64,000 bases of DNA from Paramacrobiotus metropolitanus. Lineage: Eukaryota > Tardigrada > Eutardigrada > Parachela > Macrobiotidae. How positions within the stretch are numbered: the first letter of the stretch is position 1; every line of letters starts with the position of its first letter. Under the pieces are notes generated by a model, which was not told where the DNA came from, ran no database searches, and was given only the letters and a program-made list of their open reading frames with translations. The position numbers were made by a program, and so were the translations under genes. Location: positions 806,001 through 870,000 of the forward strand of contig NW_026570276.1 of the NCBI RefSeq assembly GCF_019649055.1, given 5' to 3'. Shown here one piece after another: positions 38,434 through 49,548 of this stretch.

Positions 38434-38590
38434 AGGTAATCATGGCGGCAAAGGCAAAGGTAAAGGCGAAGTAGAAAAGGGCAAACTGAAAAGGCAAAGG
38501 TAAAGGGCGGGCAAAGGCAAAGTTGAAAAAGGCAAAGTGTAAAGGCAAAGGCAAAGGGGGGGCAAAGGTAAAGTAGGCCGACCCAATCTA
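38434..38590. repeat. GGCAAA hexamer satellite, copy 2 (inverted)
   Basis: Reverse-complement relative of 34604-34702, with GGTAATCATGG on the left and GTAGGCCGACCC on the right, matching the flanks of copy 1. The core is longer here, with extra GGCAAAGG and GAAAAGG units. Confidence 0.75.
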
Positions 38591-39547
38591 GGCGGGTTTG
38601 GACGGGGGCGAGAGAACTCAACCAAAGGCTTTTTCGGTATTTCGGTAGCTTTTCTCGGTATTCACTGGCTTTTTTCGGCGACTTCCGACGTAAAAAATTT
38701 CGCAATGTACCCCCCTGAAAATTTTTGTAAGTCCGAGTTACTGGGGGGGGGAGGGGCATGAGCCCCGGGAGCCCCTCCCCCCCTTAAATTCGTTACTGAC
38801 GATATCTAACTCTCGAAGGAGTCTTAAATAAACATCAGTCGCTTCACTGCATCTCTTAATCTTGTTACTTAAATGGACGGACTTATAGTGGAACAGGCGC
38901 TTTGTTCATATAAACATATTGCTTGCTGTGAATTTTTGTTGATACTTGTAATTTTTCTTTTGCATAAGTCTTTCGCTGCTGCGAACGCCTTTTTCTGTTA
39001 TGAGTAGTCTACGACCTCGTGAAGGTTATACCTGACCGTCGCAGACATTAAGCCCATAAACAAGCAAACAAACATCACTAAGTGATTATCGACATTACTG
39101 TCGGCGGGGTGTAAAACCTCACATGGTCTAGTAAAACCGGACAAGCGCCTATGGCGTTGCCACTGGCATGGCAAGGGATAAAACCTGGTATGTTATTCCT
39201 CTGGCACGCAGTAAAATATGCCATATGCCGGAAAACTAGAATTATTAAAATCCTAATTTTCAATATGATGTTTTAGCTTTAGTTTCTTGAAGATATCTTT
39301 ACCGCACACTAATGGATTATTACAATTTGCTAATATAACAGTACTAAAGAGGGCAATTTTTTTCCACATATAATAGAAGAAGAAAATGACAATGCTGTAC
39401 GCAGTGCGACTATAAATACCTTTCCGACATAAAGGAATCTATAAACTGCTGAAATAAAAAATAACGATTAAATTGCAATTTTTAAACCTAAACATAAAAA
39501 TTAACAGTTCTTGTTCCATACGTCGTAAGGTTATTCGTCCCAGCGAA
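38591..39547. other. Spacer
   Basis: About 950 bases with a C/G-rich patch at 38745-38785 but no gene recognised. Confidence 0.4.
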
Positions 39548-40022
39548 TACCGTAATTATCGAATTTGCGGCACCCCCCGCAATAAGCGCACCCCCCGTAA
39601 TAAGCGCACCGCCGCATTCAAGTTCGAAAAATAAAGTCACCCCCCAAAATTACGGCACCGGGTGCCGTAATTAAATGTCAAGCCCAATTTATAAACCGAC
39701 TGCCTGACAGTGACTTACAGTTACAGATACCTGGATCCAGCATGGTAGTGGTATCCAGTTGCGTAATTCCGTTTTGCTAGCTTAGCCATATGCCCGGCGA
39801 CTACTCTGCTCAATTTCAACAGAGCAGAATGCGTTGTTGTTTCGAAAAACACTGGTCCTTTCTGAAATTTATCGTTTGAAAAGTAATGGCCCCTTCTATG
39901 GTTTATTGTCTGAAAAATGAAGGCGCCCCCCGAAATAGCCGCACCTCCTCGAAGTAAGCGCACCTGCTCCTTGGTATCTGAACTATTCGCCCCCCAGTGC
40001 GGCAAATTCGATAATTACGGTA
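39548..40022. mobile_element. MITE with 21-base perfect terminal inverted repeats (mariner-like)
   Basis: The ends read TACCGTAATTATCGAATTTGC (39548-39568) and its exact reverse complement (40002-40022); similarity continues a few bases further inward. The termini begin and end with TA, as expected if a TA target was duplicated. The interior is non-coding with GCGCACCCCCCG-type repeats. Non-autonomous Tc1/mariner-like element is the likely class. Confidence 0.75.
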
Positions 40023-40505
40023 TGTGATAGAAGTAATGCTAAAATTGAATTTTAAGCACATATCTCACATACTGATAATGGACTTGTTCAAGTTGTTTGT
40101 CTAACGACCGGCAAAATAATGGTGGCCGACTGTACGGCTGATCTGCATGTCGAAAATTTCCTTGGGGTGGAACGCTTTTTGCCAACCGCCACTCTGTATG
40201 ACAGATTAACGCAAACACAATCAATGCTCCGGAACGTACAGCTAGTAAACTACCTTTGGACGAAATGTTTTCTGTTATTCGTCCGCCTGCGTTTGATGTT
40301 GCTGTGTAGCTCGCTTGTGTTTTCAGTTTCTCACGATTTATGTAGAATGTGTATAAAATTTTTTTTCTCACAACGCGAATAAATTATTCGTAGTTTGTAA
40401 GCAGTTGGAAGTGTCAGCGTGTTGCCTATATAACAACGATGGTTGAACGCAGGGCAGTAACTTAAATTCAAAGTGATTAGCGTTTGATGTCTGAATGGTA
40501 ACTAC

Positions 40506-40771
40506 CAGACCTGGGCCGTTATTTTTTAACGAGTTAACGAAACGCGCGTTATTTCCGCGTTATTGCGCTATAACATAACGTTGAAGCGTAACGCGCTACC
40601 TGAAAAGCGTTCTGTAACGTAATGCTGCCAAAAATCTATGTATTTTGCATTGTAACGTAGCGGGAAAAATAACGTTAAACTAGGTTTACCTGCAGAAAAA
40701 GTGTAACGCGCACGCTCCCTGTAAAGCGTAACGCTGACGGTGGGTTGATTTTCCAAAACTGTTCAGGTCTG
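40506..40771. mobile_element. hAT-like MITE with 8-base target duplication
   Basis: The 266-base element starts CAGACCTG and ends CAGGTCTG. It is flanked by GTAACTAC (40498-40505) and GTAACTCC (40772-40779), an 8-base target duplication with one mismatch, as hAT transposases make. The interior is rich in AACG/CGTT palindromes. Confidence 0.8.
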
Positions 40772-40779
40772 GTAACTCC

Positions 40780-43700
40780 CATAATAATGTTGTGTCTCTA
40801 AGTGCACTGAACTTTGGTCCGGCGAAAGAGAAGGTCGATGCTGATGCGAAACTGCACCGTTGCTGGCGTTGCACGAAAAAAAGAGGCTTCTTGTACAGAG
40901 TTACTAGTATATAAACATGCGCACACAAGCGTAATACAAGAACGGCCTTTTTTCCAGCAACTGTTCTTATCATTGCATAATATTCTGTTTTCCAAACAAC
41001 AGATAACCCAAAACCTTTAATTATCGGTCACCTCAAGTTTTACATATGCAGTCGAAGGTAACGATCAGCGTTGGACTTAAGTTGATGATAAGCAGGTTGC
41101 GGTATCAACGAGGGCATACGATGGACAATAGAAATAACGGCGGGGTACAATTAACGAACATTTAAACGGCAGCACTCGTCGCTATTAACGAAACGAAGAG
41201 GGTATCGTTTCGTTAATAACGAAGTGGAGAATCAGTGATAAACGACTGGCCTCACATACATAGACCACTGAGCACGAACGCTGCGTAGACAGGACAGTCT
41301 GCCCAGTGGCTTTCTGCCTGGACATTCAATACTCAGATCCTGAGTTGCCCACTCGACTCGAATTTTCAGAAACTGCAACCCCCGACCGTTGCACTGCTGC
41401 TACTGGTTTCTTTACCCGCTGAAACCAAAATGATTTCTCAAATGGAGCTTTAAATTTATTGACTAATTATAATACAGTTATAAGATTAGTACATAATTAT
41501 AGTATAATTAAGGGTTACCCAATGACCAGTGCAATGTAAGAAATGCAACGCTTTACAGCAGCACCAAACGGTGCGCATGTATTCCAGAATGGAATACTGT
41601 GGGCTTTGACAACCTGGAAATTATAATTCCGTTTCTGCTTGATATTCTAACCCACCAAAAAAGCGTAGATTTTTTACGCTGCAAAATAAAATTTTTGATA
41701 TTTCTTATTACTAAAGAAATTTGAAAATGAATGTTTGGAAAAATAAAACTCATCAATTTCGTCCCGTTAAAGTTGTAAGACTTTAAAACTAAAACGCAAC
41801 CTCTTTTTCGCTTTTACGAAGACTTAAATTATCAACGTTAAAATCGTCGTTAATTTTGCCGTTAATCGTAGCGCCGTGCAAAACGCAATCTACTGAATAT
41901 TCTGTTTTTAATGAGTCCCATTGTACTTTGTGCCGGTTGTAGTAAGCCTGCACATGTAAACATTAATCTAATATAAGATTTATTGAAATTTTAGTGCTCA
42001 TTTGAGCATGTAATACTGGGATGCAAGTGATGCCGCTAATTACGAAATTTGAATGACAGCTGCGTCTTCGCTTGCTATTTATGCGGGGGCGGCTCTCCCG
42101 CACGATAGCGTTGCGTCCGCCCTGTGGCGACAGCAGTATGCCCACACTGAATCCGCAAGTAAAATTTTGAGTTCTGCAAAAAGCCATAAAAACGCAAATA
42201 ATTTTCTGCGTTCTTATGCCTTGTAGAATACGTCAAATATTGTTGGATTTCCCAGCAATCAACCATATCGTCCAAGTACCGTCGTTCTTCCTTTTGTTCC
42301 CAATGTTACTTGGATTTCATGATGGTGCTTTTGCCAAGCAACTCCTGACAATAATAAATTGAGGAAACAAACTTGGATTTCCTGGAGCTGTGATGAATTG
42401 CTGACTTGATTTGATTCAATCTGCACGCAGCGCCATAAGGTAAGAATGTCAATAATAATTATTTTTATCTAATTCTGATATTGACAAATTTGATTTTATT
42501 TTACAACACGTATGGGCTTTAAAATTTTTTGATAAGTTTTGATAAAACTGATTAATAACTCATTAAATTATGAATCAAATCAAATAAACCCAAAGAAATT
42601 AGGCAGTTTACTACTGGGACGGCCCTCTTTTTTGATTGGCGGAACATTTTCAGCAAGTTCATTTCGTTCACTGATAGTGAAGAAGCAGTTTGCCGTTGCG
42701 GAAGCAAAAGTTAGTTGATCAGTCTGAATTTTTAAGCTCCAGATTTGATTTCTGACTTTTCAATTGTTCTTCCATTTTTCTGAATAAAACGATGGATTAT
42801 GGTAAAAATTGCTTTTTTTTTACAGTGTAGTAACAGTTTGTTAACCTTAAACGTGATCAGTTGCAGATGCTTTCGAAAACTGGATATCCATGCCTTTCAG
42901 CATACACACAGTGTGAACTGAGAAGAAAGCGTCCAATACTGGTGAGTCGGTAACTGCGTTATTTGAATACTTAAATAATTACCTAAATCAAAACTTTTGA
43001 ATCTTAACGTGTTTGATATTTATATACAATCTGCAGCTTCGTTTTCCAAATAATTCTTCTATCGTAGGTTCTGCGCATTACTGATGTTCCTGCGGCCAAA
43101 AAAGCATACTGGCTTTCGGACGGGAATGTCTCTGCATTAAATTATTCAGGTAATCTATTACGGGATAAACTCAGACAGCATAAATTTGGGAAATCCAGAA
43201 ATTACAGTGACTAATGAGTAGCAGACTCTCGTCCAATTTCTCAATGTTTTTTGTATATACTGCAGGGAATATCAGCTGCATGACTCTTGGATTTCCGTAG
43301 CTTGTGAAGGTGATTGAAAAGCGGTATAGCTCTAGCAGGTATGCAAACTTTTTCGTGGCTGTAAATTTTAATGGTTAAATAAAGTGAACCCACTTTATTA
43401 TTAATGTCTTGACGTTGCATAATGAAGGGACAACATCGCTTGCTACTTTCAAACACTTTTTCACAACTACGTATTTGTTTTTACAGATTCTAAGCGTGAG
43501 CGCGCAACCAAAACAGGAACGATATCTTTGTTACGATTTTTTTCAAGGTAATAGTTTTGGAATTCCAGATTTACAGGAAAATTATTAAAAATCAGGCTCT
43601 CAAAGATTTTGTTTGTAAAATGTTGCTATCATTTTTTTCTAATTACAGATTTTGAGGAGAATTTATTGATAGACGACGCGTTGGTTCGACCGGGTTTGGG

Positions 43701-44591
43701 CAGACCCAATTCCTTTTTCAAACATAGTAGCAACTGCAAGATACGACAAACCAAAGAAAACTTTAAGTACCTTGGATGGCTTAACTTGGATATCCGTGTC
43801 AATTTTATAAACAATGGCATCACTGATAATTTTCATTACTGTTTTAGCGTTTGATTTGTGAAGGTAACGAATCTGAATTTTGGAAATCCAAAACATTGGT
43901 TGTGATGTTAGAATTTTTCACAAATTAATAACATTTTCCGGTGAATGAGTGTCATTTCTTTAAGGAGAATAAAAACGTAATTGCAAAATGCTATGGTGGG
44001 GCAGACTCTAAGAAGTAACCGTATAGAACTGCAGGGCAAATGCGATAAAAATGATTTTTGTTGCGTAATTATGCCATATATAAGGTGCAAATGATGTACA
44101 AATGATGTGCATTTCATCCCGAAAAAACACACCGGAAGTCCCTAAAACGCATCTTCGCGATACTTCCGCTGCAATTTGCGAAGACCAACTAACTACACAA
44201 ATTCCACACCCGAAATTGCGAAAAATTTAGTATAAATTAGCCTAAAATTCATAAATTTTCTACAATCACTATCGTGCGGGTCTAGGCCACCGATTGTTGC
44301 TTACAGTTACATGCACTCGACTTTAGCGGTTATCTGCCCGTTGACGTTGACACCGGCGGGAAGCCGTTTACTACCATTCAGATGTGGATGGTTTCAAAGC
44401 ACTATCAATTTAATAACTAACTACTACGCTAATAAAGGTCAATGAAAACACCAGCTAGAACGTAAACCGGCAGTGTATTTCTCACATGCCCACGCGTACC
44501 AGACTGAAGAATCGAAGAATCGTCATACAGTTAAACCTCTTTTTAAATACACTTCTTTAATAAACACACTTCTCTATAACATTCAATCTTT
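40780..44591. other. Gene-poor region
   Basis: About 3.8 kb, mostly AT-rich, with no gene I can support. It contains a 14-base perfect inverted repeat around 41183-41218 and scattered short repeats between 42300 and 43600. Confidence 0.45.
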
Positions 44592-45124
44592 AAGGAAAAT
44601 GGCCCGGTACAAAGCGTCCAAAATGGTATACATACACAAAAACTTTCGCTTGCGCGCACTACGAATCACTTTTTTATAAAACTTTATGTTGAAAATTGTT
44701 TTTAAATTGTGATTGCTGTCTTGATTAGTACTGGAAGGCTAATAAGGTAAGAATATTCTGTTGAGTTATACTTTCACATAAGATTGATTACCATTTGGAC
44801 AAGCAGCGTTAACGTTGCTCGCTATAAGATTTGCCGATGTTTTGATCTGCATCAAAGAGCATCCGGCTACCTGTATGCAACTGTGTTATACTCGTACAAA
44901 CGTAGAGTTGAACATTCAGAGGTTCTCTACACTGGTTAAACAACATTCGCTTCCGCGGAAAGTATATAAGGCTTATAAAGAAGCGAATTTTCCCCCGTAT
45001 GATACAGCACGCGAGCCAATTCGGCTTCTTAAGGGAAATGGCCCGGTACATAGCGTCCAAAATGGTATACATACACTAAAAAGTTTCGCTTGCGCTCACT
45101 CCGAATCACTTTTTTATAAAACTT
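44592..45124. repeat. Pair of direct repeats of about 95 bases
   Basis: 44592-44684 and 45031-45124 are closely matching copies (GGAAATGGCCCGGTACA.AGCGTCCAAAATGG... ending TTTTTTATAAAACTT). They are about 440 bases apart; the second abuts the foldback element at 45128. They could be terminal repeats of a short element or a local duplication. Confidence 0.65.
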
Positions 45125-45127
45125 CCG

Positions 45128-45612
45128 TTCTAAAGCTAAATCATTTGTTTACATTGTTCTGAAAACAGTTTGCGCGCGCAACATCCGGTTGCCGAGATAT
45201 AGTGCAACAAAATGGGCGAAAAGTTGAAATGCATTGTCGTGCACCAAAAGTCTGGTTATTACCCGATCTTCTCGAAACTTTGCTGTAGAAGACACATGAC
45301 CATAAGGTCGAAAGTGAACCAATTTCAGGTTCATAGCACTTTCACATAATTTTAAAATGAATTTTAAAATTTTTGAAATTCATTTTAAAATTGAAACAAA
45401 TTGCTGTGAATCTGATATTGGTTCACTTTAGACCTTATGGTCATGCGTCTTTTATAGCAAAGTTTCAAGAAGATCGGGTAATAACCAGACTTTTCGTACA
45501 CGGCAATGCATTTAAACTTTTCGCCCATTTTGTTGCACCATATCTCGGCAACCGGATGTTGCGCGTGCAAACGGTTTTCAGAACAATGTAAACAAATGAT
45601 TTAGCTTTAGAA
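45128..45612. mobile_element. Foldback element
   Basis: A nearly full-length inverted repeat: the arm 45128 to about 45345 matches the reverse complement of about 45395-45612 at high identity, starting TTCTAAAGCTAAATCATTTG. The centre is AT-rich with AATTTTAAAA palindromes. It cuts into a retroelement gag frame at 45613, so it is probably a transposed hairpin element. No transposase inside. Confidence 0.8.
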
Positions 45613-46047
45613 TGACATTTCTCCGCAGTTTCGGCATTTGTCCGTCGATGCTGCTAACTTCTTCGGTTTGCCCTCAGGGGCGCTGTCACTGGCGGCCTCC
45701 TCGGGGACGGCGTTTTGAATATAATCAGCGTACGTGTCGTCGTGCTGGCGTGCCCACATTTCGACTTCATCAGGGTGGCTGGTCATGAGCGATCTGAATT
45801 GCCGGTCATACTCGAGCCAGTGGGCGGTTGGAACCCCCCGGTCGACGTATGCCGCAATCAGATCTTGGTATTTGGCTAGGGCTGTTGCTAGCTCCGGCAT
45901 GATTGTGACGCGGTAAGCCAGGAACACAGAGAAGGCGCGAATCCAAGAGGTGAAGGAGTCGACGACTGCACGCACCTCATTCAGCTTTAGCACCACGTTT
46001 CCTCTTGACAATACCAGCCTGGACCCTCCATGCTTCGGTTTTTCCAC
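45613..46047 (-). pseudogene. Fragment of DIRS-type gag
   Basis: Minus-strand frame homologous to the gag of the element at 22036-26104: HWLEYDRQFRSLMTSHPDEV, WARQHDDTYADYIQN and the beginning of the zinc knuckle (CRNCGE). The knuckle is cut in mid-motif by the foldback element. Divergent enough to come from a second subfamily. Confidence 0.8.
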
Positions 46048-46345
46048 CCGATTTTTTGGTAGCAGACAGTCAAAATCAACGTAAGAAGAAAAGAAGCGTT
46101 GAAATGGTCACCAAATAAACAACTGGTGACCATACAAACAACAAACATACAGTTAACAAACAATAAACACTACGTAAACAAGTATTTATTTGAAACATAA
46201 GTAATTCAGCATCAGAGGTGGATCCTGTGTGGTTTTTTACTTATTAATGCATTATGACTACCTATAAATCACCACAAATACTAATATTAAATAATGATAA
46301 TAACTAATACTTATAATAACTAATAATAATGATAACGATAATGCC

Positions 46346-46605
46346 AACACATAATACCCGTCTGCTTTAAGCCGAGACATCCAGAACGCTGTTGATCGCT
46401 GCGGTGACAAACATGTCGCGCCACCGGCTAGCACACAATGGTCAGCTTACAGGAGTCTGGACTTCGGCGACCAACAATTGTGGCTGTTGCAAAGTGGGCC
46501 ACCGCTTGAATGGAGCATGTAGCCAGTGACGCGACATGTCTGTGAATGCAATGATCAGCAGTGCTCTGGACGCCTCGGCTTAACGCAGTCGGGTATTGTG
46601 TGCTA
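46346..46605. repeat. Inverted repeat of a CCGAG(A/G)C(A/G)TCCAGA segment
   Basis: 46346-46435 pairs with the reverse complement of 46521-46605: both carry ATACCCG, CTGC(T/G)TTAAGCCGAG, TCCAGA and GACATGTCGCG. A third, shorter relative lies at about 46675-46720 in the orientation of the right arm. Probably a degenerate hairpin element or LTR piece. Confidence 0.55.
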
Positions 46606-46728
46606 GTGCATAACATCTATTGTGCGCGCACCTGGTGGCGCGCCACCGGCGCGCCGTCATTGTTGCTGCAGTAGCCAGCAGCTCTCTGGATGCCTCCGTT
46701 CAGCGCAACCGGCCACTGCCCAAAGGCC

Positions 46729-46764
46729 TTTAAAAACCCACTGACTATCGTATAGTTGTTCAGT
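46729..46764 (+). promoter_or_regulatory. Core promoter: TTTAAAAA plus TCAGT initiator
   Basis: TTTAAAAA at 46729-46736 and an arthropod-type initiator TCAGT at 46760-46764, about 33 bases apart. No gene follows directly; a retroelement LTR promoter is possible. Confidence 0.35.
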
Positions 46765-47053
46765 CGGGATCGTGATCAAGTGGAATATACTTGGATATTT
46801 CATCATTGTACTGTACTACGTAGTTTCTTAGTGTTATTCATGTGGTTGTTTTTGATATCTGTTATACTGTATAGTTATTTGTACTGTAACCTGTGTGCTA
46901 GTTTTGCTTGTTTGTTTAATTGTCTATTTGGATTATTATTTGCTACACTCTCGTCAAACAGGTAAGCTAAACTGCATTGCCGATCTGTCTCACTGTTCTT
47001 TTCTAAATCTGGCTGTCGGTCCGCGCATCGTCTCATAGTGCACCTGCTATCGG

Positions 47054-47176
47054 CACTACTCAGCGGAGGCCTGGATGCGTGCGCCTGCTGGTAGTTGACG
47101 CCTGGGGACTAACGCCCGGGGTTGGCTATCGGCGGGGGAGCGCTGAAACGCCAGCGAAGCCGGGTCTGACTGATAT
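47054..47176. repeat. Direct repeat, left copy
   Basis: About 120 bases with GGCCTGG.TGCGTGCGCCTGCTGG and GCCTGGGGACTAACGCCCGG, repeated at 49795-49915 in the same orientation. The right copy is in the first intron of the gene at 49549-51860. Confidence 0.75.
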
Positions 47177-47299
47177 TAGGTCGCATTATGATACGATGGA
47201 GTTAAGATGGGAGGGTTTATTTTCTTATTTCATTTTTCTAATCACTGCCGCAAAATTCCCACACATTTTATTAAACAAATCCAACAGGTATTAACAATA

Positions 47300-48747
47300 T
47301 TAGTAGTCAGTACATGCAACTAAATCGTTGTGTAACATGCAAACACAGTTACTATCGGAAAACATTTTTTTGGTTAGCAATAAACAAAAGAATAACAAAT
47401 GTTTTGCCGCCCGTTTACCAAAAAAATCAACAGTATTTAGTTTTTTTAACGCTGGGAATTCGCTTTCCGAATTCGATTCAGAGTCAGAATTGAACTCTGG
47501 ATCGAAATTTGGATCATTCAGTTCGGCTAATTTACGTTTCTTATTAATTTCGTCATTTACGCTATCAACCAAAGCATCAACCACAGACTTTTCTGAGTCG
47601 GCCCACGGCCACGAGTTACAGGAGTCATAGCTAGCATTCAACAAGGAGTCGTCGGAGTCAGAACTATCATCTGTGTCGAAAGGGTTGTCGGAGAAACTTT
47701 CGGTGTCGGCATCGAAGTTCTCCGACAACTCGTCCGAGCTAGTTGATGGGTCTGACTCCGACCAATCCACGGCATTGGCAGCAGCGCTAATAGTAGCCAT
47801 GGATTGGTCGGCATCGGCAGGGGGGGTGGGCGAGACATTCGGAGTATACAAGATGTCTTCATCAGGGGGAGTGTAGCTTACGTGTGCAGATGTGGAGGGC
47901 GCACAGTACGGAACGGGGAAACAGCAGGAAGGCACACTGGGAGAAATGGGTTGGGCTGATGTGGAGGGCGCACAGTAGGGAACAGGTAGACAGCAAGATG
48001 GCACATAGTCAGAAAGGCTAGGGACAGGGGGGCGCACAGGCGTAGGGTTGAAAAACGGAATTTCTTCAGCGATTTGGAAAATGTCAATTTCCCGCTGCAA
48101 AAAATAACTAATAATTTAAAGATATTTATAAATTTCTGATACATCTATGGAAAAATGATTATTCACCAAAAATTAATATTCAACAATTTTATTAATTCTT
48201 AGATAATGCCAACATATATATATATTTGTGGTTCATTTATAAATTCATCTCTAAAAACATCTTAATTACCAAAATCTTCTCCGTGTTGGTAAATCCCTGC
48301 TGCCAGTAGGGTTCGCTCTTTGACGCAATGTTGTCCAAGAAAAATTCGCGCCATCCCCACATGCGTGCTAAAAATCGTATATATGTTTTTGAAATTTACC
48401 TTTTTTCGTTTTTATAACTTTATAACATATGAAGTGTTTTCAACGCACCTACGTGTTTTATTACAAAACTGAAAATATGCAATAAAAAAGTTACCTTTCC
48501 AAGAGCACGCATCCTTGATCTTCATATCCCGAGTCATACGATTCCAGTTTCGGTCATCAGCAAATGTTTCAGCTACGATATTTAATTAAATTAGAAAAAT
48601 AAATACTCTTGAAAAATTAAAATAAAAAGCATTAAACATACATTCGACTTTGCTCCAGTAGTGAAAGGCATAATTCTCCGAGTAGCGCTGCATCGCGTAC
48701 TCCCAAGTAAATGAACTGCGGGCAACGTAAACTTCGTGCTGAGACAT
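47300..48747 (-). CDS. Spliced acidic Ser/Asp-rich protein with NLS, unknown function
   Basis: Four exons: 48642-48747, 48495-48572, 48270-48367, 47300-48094; all borders GT-AG, phases 1,1,0; 358 residues. The first 93 residues form an aromatic-rich globular part (SSFTWEYAMQRYSENYAFHY, MWGWREFFLDNIASKS). A Pro/Cys-rich linker follows with two copies of PSCC(L/F)PVPYCAPSTSA. Then comes a long acidic Ser/Asp region (SDNPFDTDDSSDSDDS), a basic patch KKRK and a hydrophobic tail. It is transcribed away from the inverted promoter duplication at 48730-49548. The layout suggests a viral accessory/regulatory nuclear protein, but I recognise no family. Confidence 0.6.
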
Positions 48748-49548
48748 GGTAGAAAGTGAACGTTAGAAAACTTGCAGTTAAAGGTCACGAATCTCTAAAC
48801 GAACTAACTGTGGGGAATAACCTAAGACACGTAGACTAATAGCTGGCTGAAACTAAATCCACATTAGAAGCCTCCAAAGAAAATGTCAACTTAGAATGAT
48901 GCGTTTGGTAGTTTTGGTTTTGCTTTTTATACCCTTGGACAGAATTTTTGCGCAGTACGTCGTACTGGTTCATGTTCATAGAATCTTGTCCAGTTCCTTT
49001 TTTGCAAAACTGTTTTGACAGAATGTTTCTAGAAACGTCTTCTTTCAATGTACTTTTGTATTTGTCGCGTCAGGAATTTGGATAATGTATTCTTCTGCCG
49101 AAATTAGGATAATCTGAACAATACGTCTGGACGATAGTTGACCTAATTTCAGTCAGTCGCTTCCAATTTTATTGGGTCAACTGCCGACTAGGTGTATTGT
49201 TCACATGTTCTAATTTCGGTAGAACAATGTGTTACCCAAATCCTGGCGCGACTCATACTAGTACATCGGATAAAAGAAGTTTCTAGAAACATTCTCCCCA
49301 AACAGTTACTGCAAAAGGGAAACTGGACAAGATTTTAGGAACAATGAACCAGTACGACAAACTGCACGAAAATTGTTTCCGAGGGTATAAAAAGCGAAAC
49401 CAAAACTGCCAAACGCATCATTCCGAGTTAGCATTTTCTTTGGAAGCTTCTAACGTGGATTTTATTTTTCTCAGTTAGTAGTTTACGTTCCTGGAGCTTA
49501 TTCCATACGCTTTGTTGGTTGAGTGATCGGTGACCTTTAAGTTCTACA
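48730..49548. promoter_or_regulatory. Inverted duplication with two divergent TATA promoters
   Basis: Two imperfect arms of about 370-400 bases face away from a centre near 49163. Left arm about 48748-49148 reads on minus, right arm about 49180-49548 on plus. They share GTTTCTAGAAACATTCT, CTGGACAAGATT, AACCAGTACGAC, GGGTATAAAAAGC, CCAAACGCATCATTC, GTGACCTTTAA and stop at the ATG of each flanking gene. TATA boxes: 48924-48931 (minus) and 49386-49393 (plus), each with CATCATTC about 30 bases downstream as likely start site. The spacer of about 30 bases holds TTTCAGTCAGTCGCTTCC. Confidence 0.8.

Noticed and set aside
46756-46980. First exon of a membrane protein with a donor at about 46964
   Set aside because: T-rich frame with only hydrophobic, low-complexity content and no following exon; more likely part of a retroelement leader.
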